64,000 nt of DNA from NCBI RefSeq assembly GCF_003075525.1, contig NZ_QDDR01000006.1:62001-126000 (forward strand), given 5' to 3'. Shown one piece after another: positions 1 through 9,149 of this stretch; the stretch's first letter is position 1; each line of letters begins with the position of its first letter. A program made the position numbers and the translations under genes. The stretch comes from Pararhodobacter aggregans (GTDB lineage: Bacteria > Pseudomonadota > Alphaproteobacteria > Rhodobacterales > Rhodobacteraceae). The notes below the pieces were generated by a model that was not told the origin of the DNA, did not search any database, and saw nothing but the letters and a program-made list of their open reading frames with translations.

Positions 1-629
1 CCGGTCAGTTCCGGCTCGGCGCAATGGATCACGCCCGCCACGTCGCCATCGGTGATGAGGCGGATCGCGGCGCCGGTCGAGCGGACTTCGCGGATCAGAT
101 CCTCGTGCCGGGGGCGTTCGAGGATGCAGCAGGTGATGTCCGACATGTCGCAACCCTTGGCAGCGGCGAGCGCGCGGACCCGTTCGGCGGGCTCCATCTC
201 CAGCGTCACGGTGCCGGGGGCATAGCCGGGGCCGATGGCCAGCTTTTCCATGTAGACATCGGGGGCGTGCAGCAGCGTGCCGCGGGGCGCCATGGCGATG
301 ACGGTCAGCGCGTTCGGCATGTCCTTGGCGGTCAGCGTCGTGCCTTCCAGCGGGTCCAGTGCGATATCCACCGCCGGGCCGTTGCCGGTCCCGACCTCTT
401 CGCCGATGTAAAGCATCGGCGCCTCGTCGCGCTCGCCCTCGCCGATGACCACGACGCCTTCGATATCCAGCATGTTCAGCTGGGTGCGCATCGCCTCGAC
501 GGCAGCATGGTCGGCGGCCTTCTCGTCGCCGCGCCCGATCCAGGCGGCGGATTCCAGCGCCGCGGCTTCAGAGACGCGGGCCAGGCCCAGCGACAGCATG
601 CGGTCATGGAAGAGGGGGGATTCGGGCAT
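1..629 (-). CDS. glpX: Class II fructose-1,6-bisphosphatase (partial, runs off left edge)
   Basis: Hydrolyses fructose 1,6-bisphosphate (and often sedoheptulose 1,7-bisphosphate) in gluconeogenesis or the Calvin cycle. The leftward frame begins MPESPLFHDRMLSLGLARVS and contains the GlpX-family segments IGRGDEKAADHAAVEAMR, VVIGEGERDEAPMLYIGEEVG and DIALDPLEGTTLTA (metal and phosphate binding). About 209 N-terminal residues are present; the C-terminal third lies beyond the window. The start at 629 is preferred over the in-frame ATG at 635 because AAGGA lies six bases before 629 and touches 635. It follows hom on the same strand, with 296 bp of repeat-bearing intergenic DNA between. Confidence 0.93.
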   Translation of the reverse strand, partial: MPESPLFHDRMLSLGLARVSEAAALESAAWIGRGDEKAADHAAVEAMRTQLNMLDIEGVVVIGEGERDEAPMLYIGEEVGTGNGPAVDIALDPLEGTTLTAKDMPNALTVIAMAPRGTLLHAPDVYMEKLAIGPGYAPGTVTLEMEPAERVRALAAAKGCDMSDITCCILERPRHEDLIREVRSTGAAIRLITDGDVAGVIHCAEPELT

Positions 630-789
630 GATCATTCCTTGATTGAAATCGGGCTGCTCTGGGGACTGCATAGCGCGCGAGGGGGGCGGAAACAACGTTG
701 GTGCCGCTAACGACCGGGCAGGCCTGCACGCGGTCCCGCCCGGGATCATCCGGGGCTCTGGTGACAGGCATGCTACGGGGCGGCGGGAA

Positions 790-915
790 GGTGGGATGAA
801 ATCCCACCCTACGGGGCGCGCATCGTGGGGACGGCGCCGGGCCGGGCGGCGAGCGTGTAGGGTGGGATTTCATCCCACCGCGAGGCCAGGGTGCAGGGTG
901 GGATTTCATCCCACC
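790..915. repeat. Three REP-like palindromes, GGTGGGAT/ATCCCACC type
   Basis: Three copies of a 23-bp unit lie at 790-812, 857-879 and 893-915. The core is GGTGGGATTTCATCCCACC, itself a hairpin with GGTGGGAT/ATCCCACC arms. The unit is led by GTAG (GCAG in the third copy). The first copy is inverted relative to the other two. A fourth copy is at 17870-17892. They fill the glpX-hom gap, which otherwise holds no gene. Confidence 0.85.
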
Positions 916-925
916 CCAGGCTATG

Positions 926-2212
926 TCACACTTCCTCGATTCTCAGCGCCACCGGCTCGCCCACCAGCACGCCGGTATCGGCGAAACGGGTCAGGGCATG
1001 GGCGATGTCGTCGGACGAGGCCTTGTGCGTGACGATCAGCACCGGCGCGTCGGTGCCTTCGTGCGAATACTGGCGCATGCGGGCGATGGAGATGCCGCTT
1101 TCGCCCAGAACCGTGGCGATCTTGGCCAGCGCGCCGGGCTTGTCCAGAAGCGTCATGCGCAGATACCAGGGCGCGCCCGCGCTGACCGCGGCGGGGGGGG
1201 CTGCGACCAGATCCGCGGCCGGCTGGCCGAAGACCGGCAGGCGGAAGCCGCGGGCGATGTCGATCACGTCGCCCATCACGGCGCTGGCGGTCGGGCCTTC
1301 GCCCGCACCCGCGCCACGCAGCACGATCTGGCCGACCATGTCGCCCTCGATCACCACCATGTTGGTGCCGCCCTGCAACTGGCCCAGCGGATGCGTTTCT
1401 GGCACCAGGCAAGGCGTCATGCGCTGTTCCAGCCCGCGGCCGGTCATCTGCGCCACGCCCAGCAGCTTGATGGAATAGCCCATGTCGCGCGCCAGCCGGA
1501 TATCGGCGGTCGAGACCGAACCGATGCCCTGCAGCACCACATTGTCGAAATCCACCTCGGTGCCGAAGGCGATGGCGCTGAGCAGGCTCAGCTTGTGGCC
1601 CGCGTCGATGCCGCCCACGTCGAGATTGGGATCGGCTTCCAGATAGCCCAGCTTGCGGGCTTCCTCGAACACCGCGTCATAGGGCAGGCCCGCCGATTCC
1701 ATCCGGGTGAGGATGTAGTTGCAGGTGCCGTTCATCACGCCCATGACGCGCTTGATCTGGTTGCCCGCCAGCCCTTCGGTCAGGGCCTTGATGACCGGGA
1801 TGCCGCCCGCCACCGCCGCCTCGAACCGCAGGGAACGGCCCTTCTCCTCGGCCAGGCGCGCCAGGGCGGTGCCGTGCTTGGCCAAGAGCGCCTTGTTGGC
1901 GGTGACCACGTCCTTGCCGCTCTTCAGCGCCGTCTCGACCAGCGCCTTGGCCACGCCATTCTCGCCGCCGATCAGTTCGACCACGACATCGACATCCTCG
2001 CGCCGCGCCAGCTGGACCGGGTCATCCTCCCAGCCATAGGCCGAGATATCGGCGCCCCGGTTCTTCGACCGCGAATTGGCGCTGACGGCGACGATCTCGA
2101 CCGGGCGACCGGCGCGGCGGGCGAGCAGCGCGGCATGGGTCTGGACGATCTTGACGACGCCAATGCCAACCGTGCCGAGACCGGCGATGCCAAGACGAAG
2201 AGGGGTGGACAT
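926..2212 (-). CDS. hom: Homoserine dehydrogenase
   Basis: NAD(P)-dependent reduction of aspartate semialdehyde to homoserine, the branch to threonine and methionine. The 428-residue protein has an N-terminal Rossmann motif (LGIAGLGTVGIGVVKI, residues 5-20), the substrate-binding segments VTANKALLAKHG and EAAVAGGIPVIKAL, and a C-terminal ACT domain (about 350-428, TLLDKPGALAKIATVLGES) typical of the threonine-regulated form. The start at 2212 (MSTPLRLG) is chosen over the ATG five codons upstream because GGAG sits six bases before it. A perfect 18-bp palindrome lies 22 bp upstream. Confidence 0.95.
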   Translation of the reverse strand: MSTPLRLGIAGLGTVGIGVVKIVQTHAALLARRAGRPVEIVAVSANSRSKNRGADISAYGWEDDPVQLARREDVDVVVELIGGENGVAKALVETALKSGKDVVTANKALLAKHGTALARLAEEKGRSLRFEAAVAGGIPVIKALTEGLAGNQIKRVMGVMNGTCNYILTRMESAGLPYDAVFEEARKLGYLEADPNLDVGGIDAGHKLSLLSAIAFGTEVDFDNVVLQGIGSVSTADIRLARDMGYSIKLLGVAQMTGRGLEQRMTPCLVPETHPLGQLQGGTNMVVIEGDMVGQIVLRGAGAGEGPTASAVMGDVIDIARGFRLPVFGQPAADLVAAPPAAVSAGAPWYLRMTLLDKPGALAKIATVLGESGISIARMRQYSHEGTDAPVLIVTHKASSDDIAHALTRFADTGVLVGEPVALRIEEV

Positions 2213-2234
2213 ACAGCGCTCCGACATGATCCTT

Positions 2235-2252
2235 CCGCCCGGCGCCGGGCGG
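2235..2252. other. 18-bp perfect palindrome upstream of hom
   Basis: CCGCCCGGC followed by its exact reverse complement, 22 bp before the hom start and between hom and the lipoprotein gene. In the leftward transcript it would form a GC-only hairpin with no following T tract, so it is not a clear intrinsic terminator. It could be an mRNA-stabilising hairpin or chance in high-GC DNA. Confidence 0.4.
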
Positions 2253-2308
2253 TATCGCTGCTGGATTAGCCTGCCGGGGGGCCGGGCGCAATGCGCGGAT
2301 GCGCGCGC

Positions 2309-2587
2309 CTAGCGCTCGTCGCGCGACATGGCCGCGGCCCGGCGCAGGAGATCGGCGCGTTCCTGGCTCTCGACCCCGCCGCGCCGCAGCGCCGCGGCCC
2401 GCGCCCGCAGCGCCGAGGCCCGCCAGGCCAGCTCACGCGAGGCGGCCTCGCCGCGGGTGGAATCGGCCGCGCCTGCGGTCCGGGCGGCGATCTCGTCGAG
2501 CGGCAGCAGCGCCGGCGCCTCGGGCGCGACGGTGCCGCAGCCGGCGAGCAGCAGCGCGGAAAGGGCAAGCGGGGCGAAACGGAGCAT
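2309..2587 (-). CDS. Small putative lipoprotein
   Basis: A 92-residue protein with a clear lipoprotein signal: MLRFAPLALSALLLAGC, where Cys17 sits in an LAGC lipobox. The mature part is short, Ala/Arg-rich and probably helical (RASALRARAAALRRG). I recognise no family. The start is set by the signal peptide. It is divergent from the TetR gene at 2714, and the operator at 2686-2700 lies in the 126-bp shared promoter region, so both genes could respond to that regulator. Function unknown; localisation in the outer or inner membrane is inferred from the lipobox. Confidence 0.7.
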   Translation of the reverse strand: MLRFAPLALSALLLAGCGTVAPEAPALLPLDEIAARTAGAADSTRGEAASRELAWRASALRARAAALRRGGVESQERADLLRRAAAMSRDER

Positions 2588-2685
2588 CGGGGCCTCGGCC
2601 TTGGGGTGCGCCAACCTAGCAAGCGGGCCGGTCGCTGTGAAGGCGCAATGCGGCCGCAACCCTGGCCGGGCGATCCGGGGTTGAA

Positions 2686-2700
2686 TTGAACGGGCGTTCA
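2686..2700. promoter_or_regulatory. TetR-type operator, TTGAAC-N4-GTTCA
   Basis: TTGAACGGGCGTTCA, with perfect TGAACG/CGTTCA arms and two central bases, ending 13 bp before the TetR start codon. The left half AATTGAAC is identical to the half-site of the palindrome before ivd (34278-34299), and the spacing is the same. Autoregulation of the adjacent TetR gene is the simplest reading. Confidence 0.65.
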
Positions 2701-2713
2701 GTGACAATGGCGC

Positions 2714-3319
2714 ATGGCCCGCAAACCCGGCTCCCGTTCCGAGATCACCGGCCCGCGCCTGCGCGAGGCGGCGTTGCGGCTGTTCGCCCGCGACGGCTAC
2801 GCGGCGGTGTCGATGCGCCAGATCGCGGCCGAGGTGGGGGTGCAGGCGGGCGCGCTCTATCTCTACACCGCCGACAAGCAGAGCCTGCTCGCGGATCTGA
2901 TGGCCGATCACCTGGAGGCGCTGCTGGCCGCCTGGGCCGAGGAGGCGCCCGAGGGCGACGCCCGCGCCCGGCTCGATCATTTCGCCCGCTTCCACATCCG
3001 GTTTCACGCGGCCCGGGCCGATGCGGTCTTCATCGCCTATATGGAGCTGCGCAACCTCACGCCCGGGAATTTCGCCCGGATCGAGGCGCTGCGCCGCCGC
3101 TACGAGACCGAGCTGGAGCAGATCCTCAGGGACGGGCAGGCGGAGGGGTGTTTCGCGCTGCCCGATACCAAGCTGGCGGCCATGGCGCTGATTGCCATGC
3201 TGACCGGCGTCAACACCTGGTTCCGCGAGGGCGGGCGCCTCAGCCTGCCGCGGGTCGAGGATATCTATGTCGACATGGTGCTGAAGGCCGCGGGCGCCAC
3301 CGCGGGCCCGCCCCCCTGA
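2714..3319 (+). CDS. TetR/AcrR-family transcriptional regulator
   Basis: A 201-residue one-component repressor. The N-terminal helix-turn-helix is typical: LREAALRLFARDGYAAVSMR followed by QIAAEVGVQAGALYLYTADK (residues about 15-58), with the GALYLY recognition helix. The rest is an all-helical ligand domain rich in aromatic and hydrophobic residues. The start is at 2714; an ATG at 2707 is out of frame. The palindromic operator just upstream suggests autoregulation, and the matching site before ivd raises the possibility that it also controls branched-chain acyl-CoA catabolism. The ligand cannot be read from sequence; an acyl-CoA is a guess from that link. Confidence 0.88.
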   Translation: MARKPGSRSEITGPRLREAALRLFARDGYAAVSMRQIAAEVGVQAGALYLYTADKQSLLADLMADHLEALLAAWAEEAPEGDARARLDHFARFHIRFHAARADAVFIAYMELRNLTPGNFARIEALRRRYETELEQILRDGQAEGCFALPDTKLAAMALIAMLTGVNTWFREGGRLSLPRVEDIYVDMVLKAAGATAGPPP

Positions 3320-3332
3320 GGGGGCGGGGCGC

Positions 3333-5195
3333 TCAGCGCGTCCAGCGGTCGATGGTCAGGTTGGTGTTGCAGCTGCCGCGGTTATAGGTGCCGATGAAGA
3401 TCACGTACTGGCCGCTGGGCGGGTTGGTCATCCGCACGCCCGCGTTCCAGCCGGTGTAATCATCGTTGAAATACCATTGCCCGTTCGGGTCGCGGATAAT
3501 CAGCGTCGTGTCGCAGGTATAGCCGCTGTTGCCGTCGTTCAGGCGGATCTGCAGGCCGTTGTAGGTCGAGGTGACGTTCTGGTTGTCGTAGTTCAGCACC
3601 AGCGAGGGCGAGGCATTGGCATAGCCCCAGCCGCCGGTATTCGGGCAGGACGACAGCGAGGTGCCGCCGCTGGCCTGGCGCTGCATGGTGATGCCGGTGG
3701 TCAGATCGGCCCGGGTCATGGTCAGCCAGGGGGCGGCGATGCGGTATTCCGGGCAGCCCGAATAGCGGTTGAAACGATTGTGCGGATCGGCCGTGAGCAG
3801 GTTCGCGGCATTGGCGACGAAGGGCGCCGCCGTGCCCGTCCCCACGTTCGAGGCGGTGATCGTCAGGTTGTCGAGCCCCCAGCTTTCATCGCTGATCGCG
3901 CTGTCCACGCCGGCCGAGAGTCCCAGCGAGAAGGTCCGGGGCGCGTTGTCGATGGTCAGCGTGACCCGCCAGAGCTGGTCGTTCGAGCCGCCGCCGGCAA
4001 AGCTGCTGCCGGTCCGGGTCCGCGTCATCGACACCCGATAGGTGGAATTGCCGATGTATCCGGTGCTGACGCGGGCATTGTCATAGGGGGCCTGCGAGTA
4101 GTTGATGAAGGGATCGACCGACAGCGGCACCCCGTTCATCAGGATGGTGAACGTATCGCCGCGCGGCAGGATGTACTGGTTGGCATAGCCGTCCCAGGTG
4201 TCGAGGATCAGCAGGTCGAAGGCGATATTGGCCGTGGCATGGTCCGCCTGAAGATCGACGGCGACGGTGACGGGCGTGGTCCAGGTCTCGGTCCCGAAGG
4301 GCCCCAGATACGAGCCCGAGGGGCCACCTGCGGTGATGGTGCTGCGCGACAGGCCGCTGGTGACGCCATCGTCGAAGGAATAGGTCCGGTTCGCCACCGG
4401 CGGGTTCGTGGGTTCGGGCGTCGGATCGGTCGGATCGGGCAGGCCCTCGTTGCCGCTGCCGGTCCAGGCGATTTCGTAATCGGCTTCCGGGTAGACGGGC
4501 TCTTGCCCCTCGAAGTTGATCCAGGGCGCAAAGCGGGGGCGGACCACGACCACCGGGGTGAAGCGCAGCTGACCGACGCCGACCTGCGCGAAGGGTTCCC
4601 AGAGCGCGAAGGCCTCGACCAGCAGCAGCGCCTCGCCCGGCAGGACCGGCGGGATGCGGTCGGGCAGGTCCGAGACCGGCATCTGCGCGCCGGCTCCAGC
4701 GAAGGTGAAGCTGCCGTCCTCGCCGAACTCGGCCATCAGGGTTTCCAGATCGCCCGCCTGCATCAGCTCGAACGTATCTTCCGGCAGCGCCGAGAGGTCG
4801 CGCGTGGCATAGGACCATTGCAGGCGGTTGCGCTCGTTGGCGCTGTCCCAGATCACCGAGGACACGCGCAGCCGGGTCGGGAAGCGCGAATCGATCAGGA
4901 AATCGAAGACGTCGTTCAGGCCCTCGATGTAATTCGCGGTGAAGAGGTCGGTCTCGCGCGACATGATGTCGGCGACCGTCTGGGCGGCCATCTGGGCGTG
5001 ATAGCGGGTCTTGTAGCCGTCATAGAACACCACCGTCGCCGCCAGCGCCCACAGGAGCAGCGGCAAGGTGAGGATCAGCTCGACCGAGACCGAGCCCTGG
5101 CTCGCCCCCCGGAAGGCACGGGTCCGGGCCACCAGAGACTCTGCCAGGGCGCGCGGCATCGCCAGAACGCGGGAGAGGGCATCGGAGACACTCAT
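3333..5195 (-). CDS. TadE/TadG-like pseudopilin fused to PPC-like beta-sandwich domains
   Basis: A 620-residue protein. Residues about 25-60 (GSVSVELILTLPLLLWALAA) form the TadE-type hydrophobic N-terminal segment, followed by a TadE-like extracellular region to about 230. A Pro/Thr linker (PDPTDPTPEPTNPP) leads to a 200-residue beta-rich region and then a C-terminal domain (about 475-620) with CDTTLIIRDPNGQWYFNDDY and SGQYVIFIGTYNRGSC, which resembles pre-peptidase C-terminal (PPC) beta-sandwiches. The start at 5195 is chosen because GAGG lies just upstream; it overlaps the end of tadE by 8 bp after re-starting downstream of its stop context. It is probably a surface-exposed pilus-associated adhesin. 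TadE-PPC fusion is unusual. Confidence 0.75.
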   Translation of the reverse strand: MSVSDALSRVLAMPRALAESLVARTRAFRGASQGSVSVELILTLPLLLWALAATVVFYDGYKTRYHAQMAAQTVADIMSRETDLFTANYIEGLNDVFDFLIDSRFPTRLRVSSVIWDSANERNRLQWSYATRDLSALPEDTFELMQAGDLETLMAEFGEDGSFTFAGAGAQMPVSDLPDRIPPVLPGEALLLVEAFALWEPFAQVGVGQLRFTPVVVVRPRFAPWINFEGQEPVYPEADYEIAWTGSGNEGLPDPTDPTPEPTNPPVANRTYSFDDGVTSGLSRSTITAGGPSGSYLGPFGTETWTTPVTVAVDLQADHATANIAFDLLILDTWDGYANQYILPRGDTFTILMNGVPLSVDPFINYSQAPYDNARVSTGYIGNSTYRVSMTRTRTGSSFAGGGSNDQLWRVTLTIDNAPRTFSLGLSAGVDSAISDESWGLDNLTITASNVGTGTAAPFVANAANLLTADPHNRFNRYSGCPEYRIAAPWLTMTRADLTTGITMQRQASGGTSLSSCPNTGGWGYANASPSLVLNYDNQNVTSTYNGLQIRLNDGNSGYTCDTTLIIRDPNGQWYFNDDYTGWNAGVRMTNPPSGQYVIFIGTYNRGSCNTNLTIDRWTR

Positions 5196-5202
5196 GGGGA
5201 CC

Positions 5203-5739
5203 TCACGCGGGTTCATTGGCGAAAGCGGCATGCGAGACAATGTGGTAGCCGCCCGAGCTGTCGGTCGGCATGCCCAGCACCAGCCCGGTCAGGCTGAGGA
5301 ACGGATCGACCACGGCGCAGACCCGGATCAGCATCAGCTGCTGCAGCCCGGCCGAGGGCGCGAAGCTGAGGACCGGCGAGAGTTCGAGTTCGCGGTTGAT
5401 GCATTGCGCGGGATCGGCGAGGCCCGACCAGTTCTGTGTGTCGACCGGGCGCAATTCGATGGCGATGGCGTTCTGGCAATCCTGGATCATGAAGGAATTC
5501 TCGCAGATCATGTCGCGGAAGCGGCTGAACTGCGCGCCGGTGATATTGCCCAGCCGGACCTGACGCACGGCGATGTCGACCGAGCGGTCCAGGAAGACCT
5601 GGCGCAGCATGACCGTGCCGAAGTCGACGGCCGAGAACAGGAACATCAGCACCAGCGGCACGGTGAGCACGAACTCGATCGTGGCGCTGCCGGTCTGGCT
5701 GCGCGCAAAGCGCCGCAGGAGGGGGCGACGCGGGCTCAC
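5203..5739 (-). CDS. TadE-family pilus assembly protein
   Basis: A 178-residue pseudopilin-like protein of the Tad (tight adherence) system. Residues 13-45 carry the signature SQTGSATIEFVLTVPLVLMF, with Glu in the hydrophobic segment as expected for prepilin-like processing. It starts with GTG at 5739, overlapping the stop of the vWA gene by 4 bp (GTGA), which indicates translational coupling. It probably functions with its two neighbours in pilus assembly or anchoring at the membrane. The core tad genes (tadA, tadB, tadC, rcpA, flp) are not in the window. Confidence 0.87.
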   Translation of the reverse strand: MSPRRPLLRRFARSQTGSATIEFVLTVPLVLMFLFSAVDFGTVMLRQVFLDRSVDIAVRQVRLGNITGAQFSRFRDMICENSFMIQDCQNAIAIELRPVDTQNWSGLADPAQCINRELELSPVLSFAPSAGLQQLMLIRVCAVVDPFLSLTGLVLGMPTDSSGGYHIVSHAAFANEPA

Positions 5740-7019
5740 AGCGTCAACCTCAGCGCCTGGGTCTGGATCGAGGCGGTGATGCCGCGGAACACGTCGATGA
5801 TGCCGTCAGCGGTGGTGTTGAAGTAATGACTGGGCGACGAGGCGCAATCCTGCATCAGCGCGGCGCCGCTGCTCGGGGCCTGATAGGCGATGGCATAGAT
5901 CAGCACGCCCTGGTCCTTGAGCGCGTCGCAGACGCGTTCTGAATTGAGGTTCTGCACCAGTTCCGGGTAGCGCTCGCCGCAGCAGTTCTGCCCGTCGGTC
6001 AGCAGGATCAGGGCGCGGACCACATTGGGTGCGTCCCAGTCATAGGGGCGCCCCTCGAAGACCGGGTTGATCTCGTGATTGGCGATCAGTTCGCTGATGG
6101 CGGGGCGGATCGTCGGGTCGAAGAACAGCGCGCCGTACCGGATGCCAAGGTCGATCGAGGTGGTGCCCGAAGCACGCAGATCATTGATATAGGTGGTGGC
6201 CAGATCGGGGTCACTGACATAGGGGCGCACCGTGCGCCAGCTGGCGGTGTTGCAATTGGCCCGGTTGGTCAGCAGGTTCAGCGAACCGACGATCTGCGAC
6301 CACAAAAGCCAGTCGTTGCAGGCGCCGCTGCCCGCCGCGTTCGAGAAATGGTTGAGGAAACCAGCGGGAGGCAGCACCCAGGTGTCATAGGGCACCAGCG
6401 TGATGCCGACATCGCCCACTTCCTCGGCGTCGTTCAGCAGGCTGGTGGTCAGCTCGACCGCGGCGTCGCGCATCGCGTCGATCTTGCCCTGACCGTTCAT
6501 CGATCCCGAGACGTCCAGCACCATGACCAGTTCCACATCGGGCCCGCCCTGAAAGGTCTCGGCCGCCCGCGACGGGGTTATCATGTCGATGCTGTCGACG
6601 CCCGCCAGGCTCATGAAGGCCGACGGGATCCGGGCCCGCGGGAAGGCGGTGACGACGCGGCCCTCCTGCGGGTCATCGACGATGGTGAAATTGTTGCCCA
6701 GCAGTTCGGAATAGCCATCGGCGGCGAAATAGGCCCGCAAGATCTGTTCGGGCGTCGCGCCCGAGACATTCTCGCGCAGCATGGTCGCCGCCAGCACGGC
6801 GCGGTCGGCCGTGCCCTGCAGGCGGATGCGTTCGTTTTCATAGCGCATCATGTCGACGGCAAGCCCGCCGAACAGGATCATCGCCACGAAGACAAAGAGG
6901 CTGAAGACCGCCATCGTGCCGTCTTCGGCCCTGGCAAAGATCGCAAGATCGCCTTTCAGGTCCTTGCCCTGCCTGCCCGATCCCGGCGAATGCCGTGGCT
7001 GTCCCGTGATGGCGTCCAT
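5736..7019 (-). CDS. TadG-like protein with von Willebrand A domain
   Basis: A 427-residue membrane-anchored protein. The N-terminal Tad/TadG segment (about 35-65, EDGTMAVFSLFVFVAMILFG) holds one transmembrane helix. A vWA domain follows (about 155-415) with the metal-ion-dependent adhesion motif DVSGSMNGQG, a later DLGIRYG (threonine region TTSIDLG) and ILLTDGQNC. The start at 7019 (MDAITG) excludes a 14-residue upstream extension that has no ribosome site. First gene of the three-gene tad accessory operon, with 4-bp coupling to tadE. Likely role: surface adhesion or pilus stabilisation. Confidence 0.88.
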   Translation of the reverse strand: MDAITGQPRHSPGSGRQGKDLKGDLAIFARAEDGTMAVFSLFVFVAMILFGGLAVDMMRYENERIRLQGTADRAVLAATMLRENVSGATPEQILRAYFAADGYSELLGNNFTIVDDPQEGRVVTAFPRARIPSAFMSLAGVDSIDMITPSRAAETFQGGPDVELVMVLDVSGSMNGQGKIDAMRDAAVELTTSLLNDAEEVGDVGITLVPYDTWVLPPAGFLNHFSNAAGSGACNDWLLWSQIVGSLNLLTNRANCNTASWRTVRPYVSDPDLATTYINDLRASGTTSIDLGIRYGALFFDPTIRPAISELIANHEINPVFEGRPYDWDAPNVVRALILLTDGQNCCGERYPELVQNLNSERVCDALKDQGVLIYAIAYQAPSSGAALMQDCASSPSHYFNTTADGIIDVFRGITASIQTQALRLTL

Positions 7020-7240
7020 CGTTCTACCCCGTAACCACCGCGCTTGCGCGGCTTGAAACACAGGGTGTGGTAGCGCGAGGCGATGGCTGAAATGCGGCGC
7101 AAGGGGGGCCGAATGTGGCGGTGGAAAGGCAGATCTGCGGGCAATTTGCGCCGGATCGAGAACAAACCGTCCCCGGTATCCGGGCCAATCGCAGGGCTTG
7201 TCCGGGTGACGCCCTGAAATTGCTTAAATTTTTAGGATAA

Positions 7241-8077
7241 TCAGCCGAAGTCGCGGGCCAGCGCGCAGAAGGCCTCGAGGTCGATCTCTTCGGCGCGGGC
7301 GGTGGGCGCGATTCCCAGCCGTTCGAGACGCGCCTCGATCTGCGGATCGAGCCCCTTCAGCGCCGCCCTGAGCATCTTGCGCCGCTGGTTGAAGGCGGCG
7401 GCGACGACCCGTTCCAGGGTCTTTGCGGAGGCGGGAAAGCGCGGCTCGGGCAGGGCGGTCAGATGCACCACGGCCGAGTCGATCTTGGGCGGCGGGGTGA
7501 AGGCGCCGGGCGGCAGGGTCAGCACGATCCGCGCCTCGGTCCGCCATTGCGCCAGAAGCGCGAGGCGGCCGTAGGCCTTGCTGCCGGGGCGGGCGACGAT
7601 GCGCTCGGCCACTTCCTTCTGGAACATCAGCGTGAGCGTGGTCCAGACGGGCGGCCAGGACGGCGGGGTCAGCCAGCGCACCAGCAATTCGGTGCCGACG
7701 TTATAGGGAAGGTTGGCTACCACCTTGATCGGCGGGGTCAGGTGCTGAAGGGGATCGACCTGCAGCGCGTCGCCGCCGATCACTTCCAGCCGGCCGGGAT
7801 AGGCGGCGGCGATCTCGGCCAGGGCGGGCAGGCAGCGGGCGTCCTTCTCGATGGCCAGCACCCGGCGCGCGCCCTCGGCCAGAAGGCCTCGGGTCAGTCC
7901 GCCGGGGCCGGGCCCGACCTCCAGCACGTCCGAACCGCTCAGGTCACCGGCCGCCCGGGCGATGCGCGAGGTCAGGTTCAGATCCAGCAGGAAGTTCTGC
8001 CCCAGCGCCTTGCGGGCGTCGAGGCCATGCGCCGCGATCACCTCGCGCAGGGGGGGGAGATTGTCGATCTGGGCCAT
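7241..8077 (-). CDS. rsmA: 16S rRNA (adenine1518/1519-N6)-dimethyltransferase
   Basis: Dimethylates two adjacent adenines in the 3' terminal hairpin of 16S rRNA during 30S maturation. The 278-residue protein has the SAM motif [17 protein letters not shown] (about 48-63), an acidic SAM contact at AIEKD, the catalytic NLPYNV motif (about 118-123) and a C-terminal helical domain with [17 protein letters not shown]. The start at 8077 ([14 protein letters not shown]) is where family similarity begins; the frame stays open further upstream but crosses the REP elements. Last gene of the lpt-surA-pdxA run; losing it gives kasugamycin resistance in other bacteria. Confidence 0.96.
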   Translation of the reverse strand: MAQIDNLPPLREVIAAHGLDARKALGQNFLLDLNLTSRIARAAGDLSGSDVLEVGPGPGGLTRGLLAEGARRVLAIEKDARCLPALAEIAAAYPGRLEVIGGDALQVDPLQHLTPPIKVVANLPYNVGTELLVRWLTPPSWPPVWTTLTLMFQKEVAERIVARPGSKAYGRLALLAQWRTEARIVLTLPPGAFTPPPKIDSAVVHLTALPEPRFPASAKTLERVVAAAFNQRRKMLRAALKGLDPQIEARLERLGIAPTARAEEIDLEAFCALARDFG

Positions 8078-8125
8078 GCCGACCGGATGCGGCAAAACGC
8101 GGCGCATGGCAAGGGGGATGGGGGC

Positions 8126-8178
8126 GGTGCGTGCGAGCACGCACCCTACCGCCCGTAGGGTGCGTGGTTCCACGCACC
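8126..8178. repeat. Inverted pair of REP-like units, GGTGCGTG type
   Basis: Two 24-bp units face each other: GGTGCGTGCGAGCACGCACC plus CCTAC-type tail at 8126-8149, and GTAGGG plus TGCGTGGTTCCACGCACC at 8155-8178. Each unit is itself a hairpin, and the pair can form a larger one. They lie between rsmA and pdxA. The same arrangement occurs at 17652-17718. Confidence 0.85.
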
Positions 8179-8189
8179 GTGCGGCCCCC

Positions 8190-9149
8190 TCAGGTCCGGG
8201 CCAGCGCCATGTCCCAGGCCATGACCATGGCCGCCCGCATCGAGGCAGGATCGGCCAGCCCGCGGCCCGCGATGTCATAGGCCGTGCCGTGATCGGGCGA
8301 GGTGCGCACGAAGGGCAGGCCCAGCGTCACATTGACCCCGCCCGCGAAGTCGATGGTCTTGATCGGGATCAGCGCCTGATCGTGATACATGCAGAGCGCC
8401 GCGTCATAGCGCGCCCGGGCCGCCGGATGGAACATCGTATCGGCGGGCAGGGGGCCGGTGATCTGCATTCCGGCGTGCTGATAGCGGCGGATCAGGGGGG
8501 CGATGAAATCCAGCTCCTCGCGCCCCATGGCGCCGCCTTCGCCCGCATGCGGGTTCAGCCCGGCCAGCGCCAGCCGCGGCTCGGCCAGTCCGAAGTCGCG
8601 TTGCAGCGCCGCATGGGTGATCTCGATCGAGCGCGACAGCAAGTCGGGGGTCAGCGCCCGGGGAACCTCGGCCAGCGGGATGTGGATGGTGACCGGCACC
8701 ACCCGCAGCTCGGGACAGGCGAGCATCATCACCACCTCGGCCCCGCCCGCCAGATGGGCGAGGAATTCGGTATGGCCGGGGAAGGCGAAACCGGCGCCGT
8801 CCTTCAGGGCCTTCTTGTTGATGGGCGCGGTGACCACGGCGGAGCACTCGCCCGCCTGTACCAGCGCCACCGCCCGCTCGATCGCGGCGATGGTGCCGGC
8901 GGCATTGGCCGGATCGGGCCGGCCGGGCCGGGCGGGCGCGGCGAAGGTCAGGGGCAGCACGGCCAGCACGCCCCCGGGCACCGGCTGGGCCGGGTCATCG
9001 ACCGCCTGCCAGCGCGTGCCCTCGGGAAGGTGGCGCGGATCGCCGATCCAGACCATCGGCGCCGGGGCCCCGTCGCGGGCGATGCGGGCCGCCAGTTCCG
9101 GCCCGATCCCCGAGGGATCGCCCGAGGTGACGGCGAGGGGCGCGGGCAT
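8190..9149 (-). CDS. pdxA: 4-hydroxythreonine-4-phosphate dehydrogenase
   Basis: NAD-dependent oxidation of 4-phosphohydroxy-L-threonine in the DXP-dependent pathway to pyridoxal phosphate. The 319-residue protein starts [19 protein letters not shown], the family N-terminal motif. It holds [28 protein letters not shown] (zinc His) and [11 protein letters not shown] (zinc His), the conserved metal and substrate ligands. The start at 9149 (ATG) overlaps the surA stop by one base (TGATG); a GTG one codon earlier is possible. The lpt-surA-pdxA-rsmA order matches that of many proteobacteria. Confidence 0.96.
   Translation of the reverse strand: MPAPLAVTSGDPSGIGPELAARIARDGAPAPMVWIGDPRHLPEGTRWQAVDDPAQPVPGGVLAVLPLTFAAPARPGRPDPANAAGTIAAIERAVALVQAGECSAVVTAPINKKALKDGAGFAFPGHTEFLAHLAGGAEVVMMLACPELRVVPVTIHIPLAEVPRALTPDLLSRSIEITHAALQRDFGLAEPRLALAGLNPHAGEGGAMGREELDFIAPLIRRYQHAGMQITGPLPADTMFHPAARARYDAALCMYHDQALIPIKTIDFAGGVNVTLGLPFVRTSPDHGTAYDIAGRGLADPASMRAAMVMAWDMALART

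Noticed and set aside
923-2269. 448-codon + strand frame across hom
   Set aside because: Antisense of hom; His/Arg/Gly-rich with no motif.
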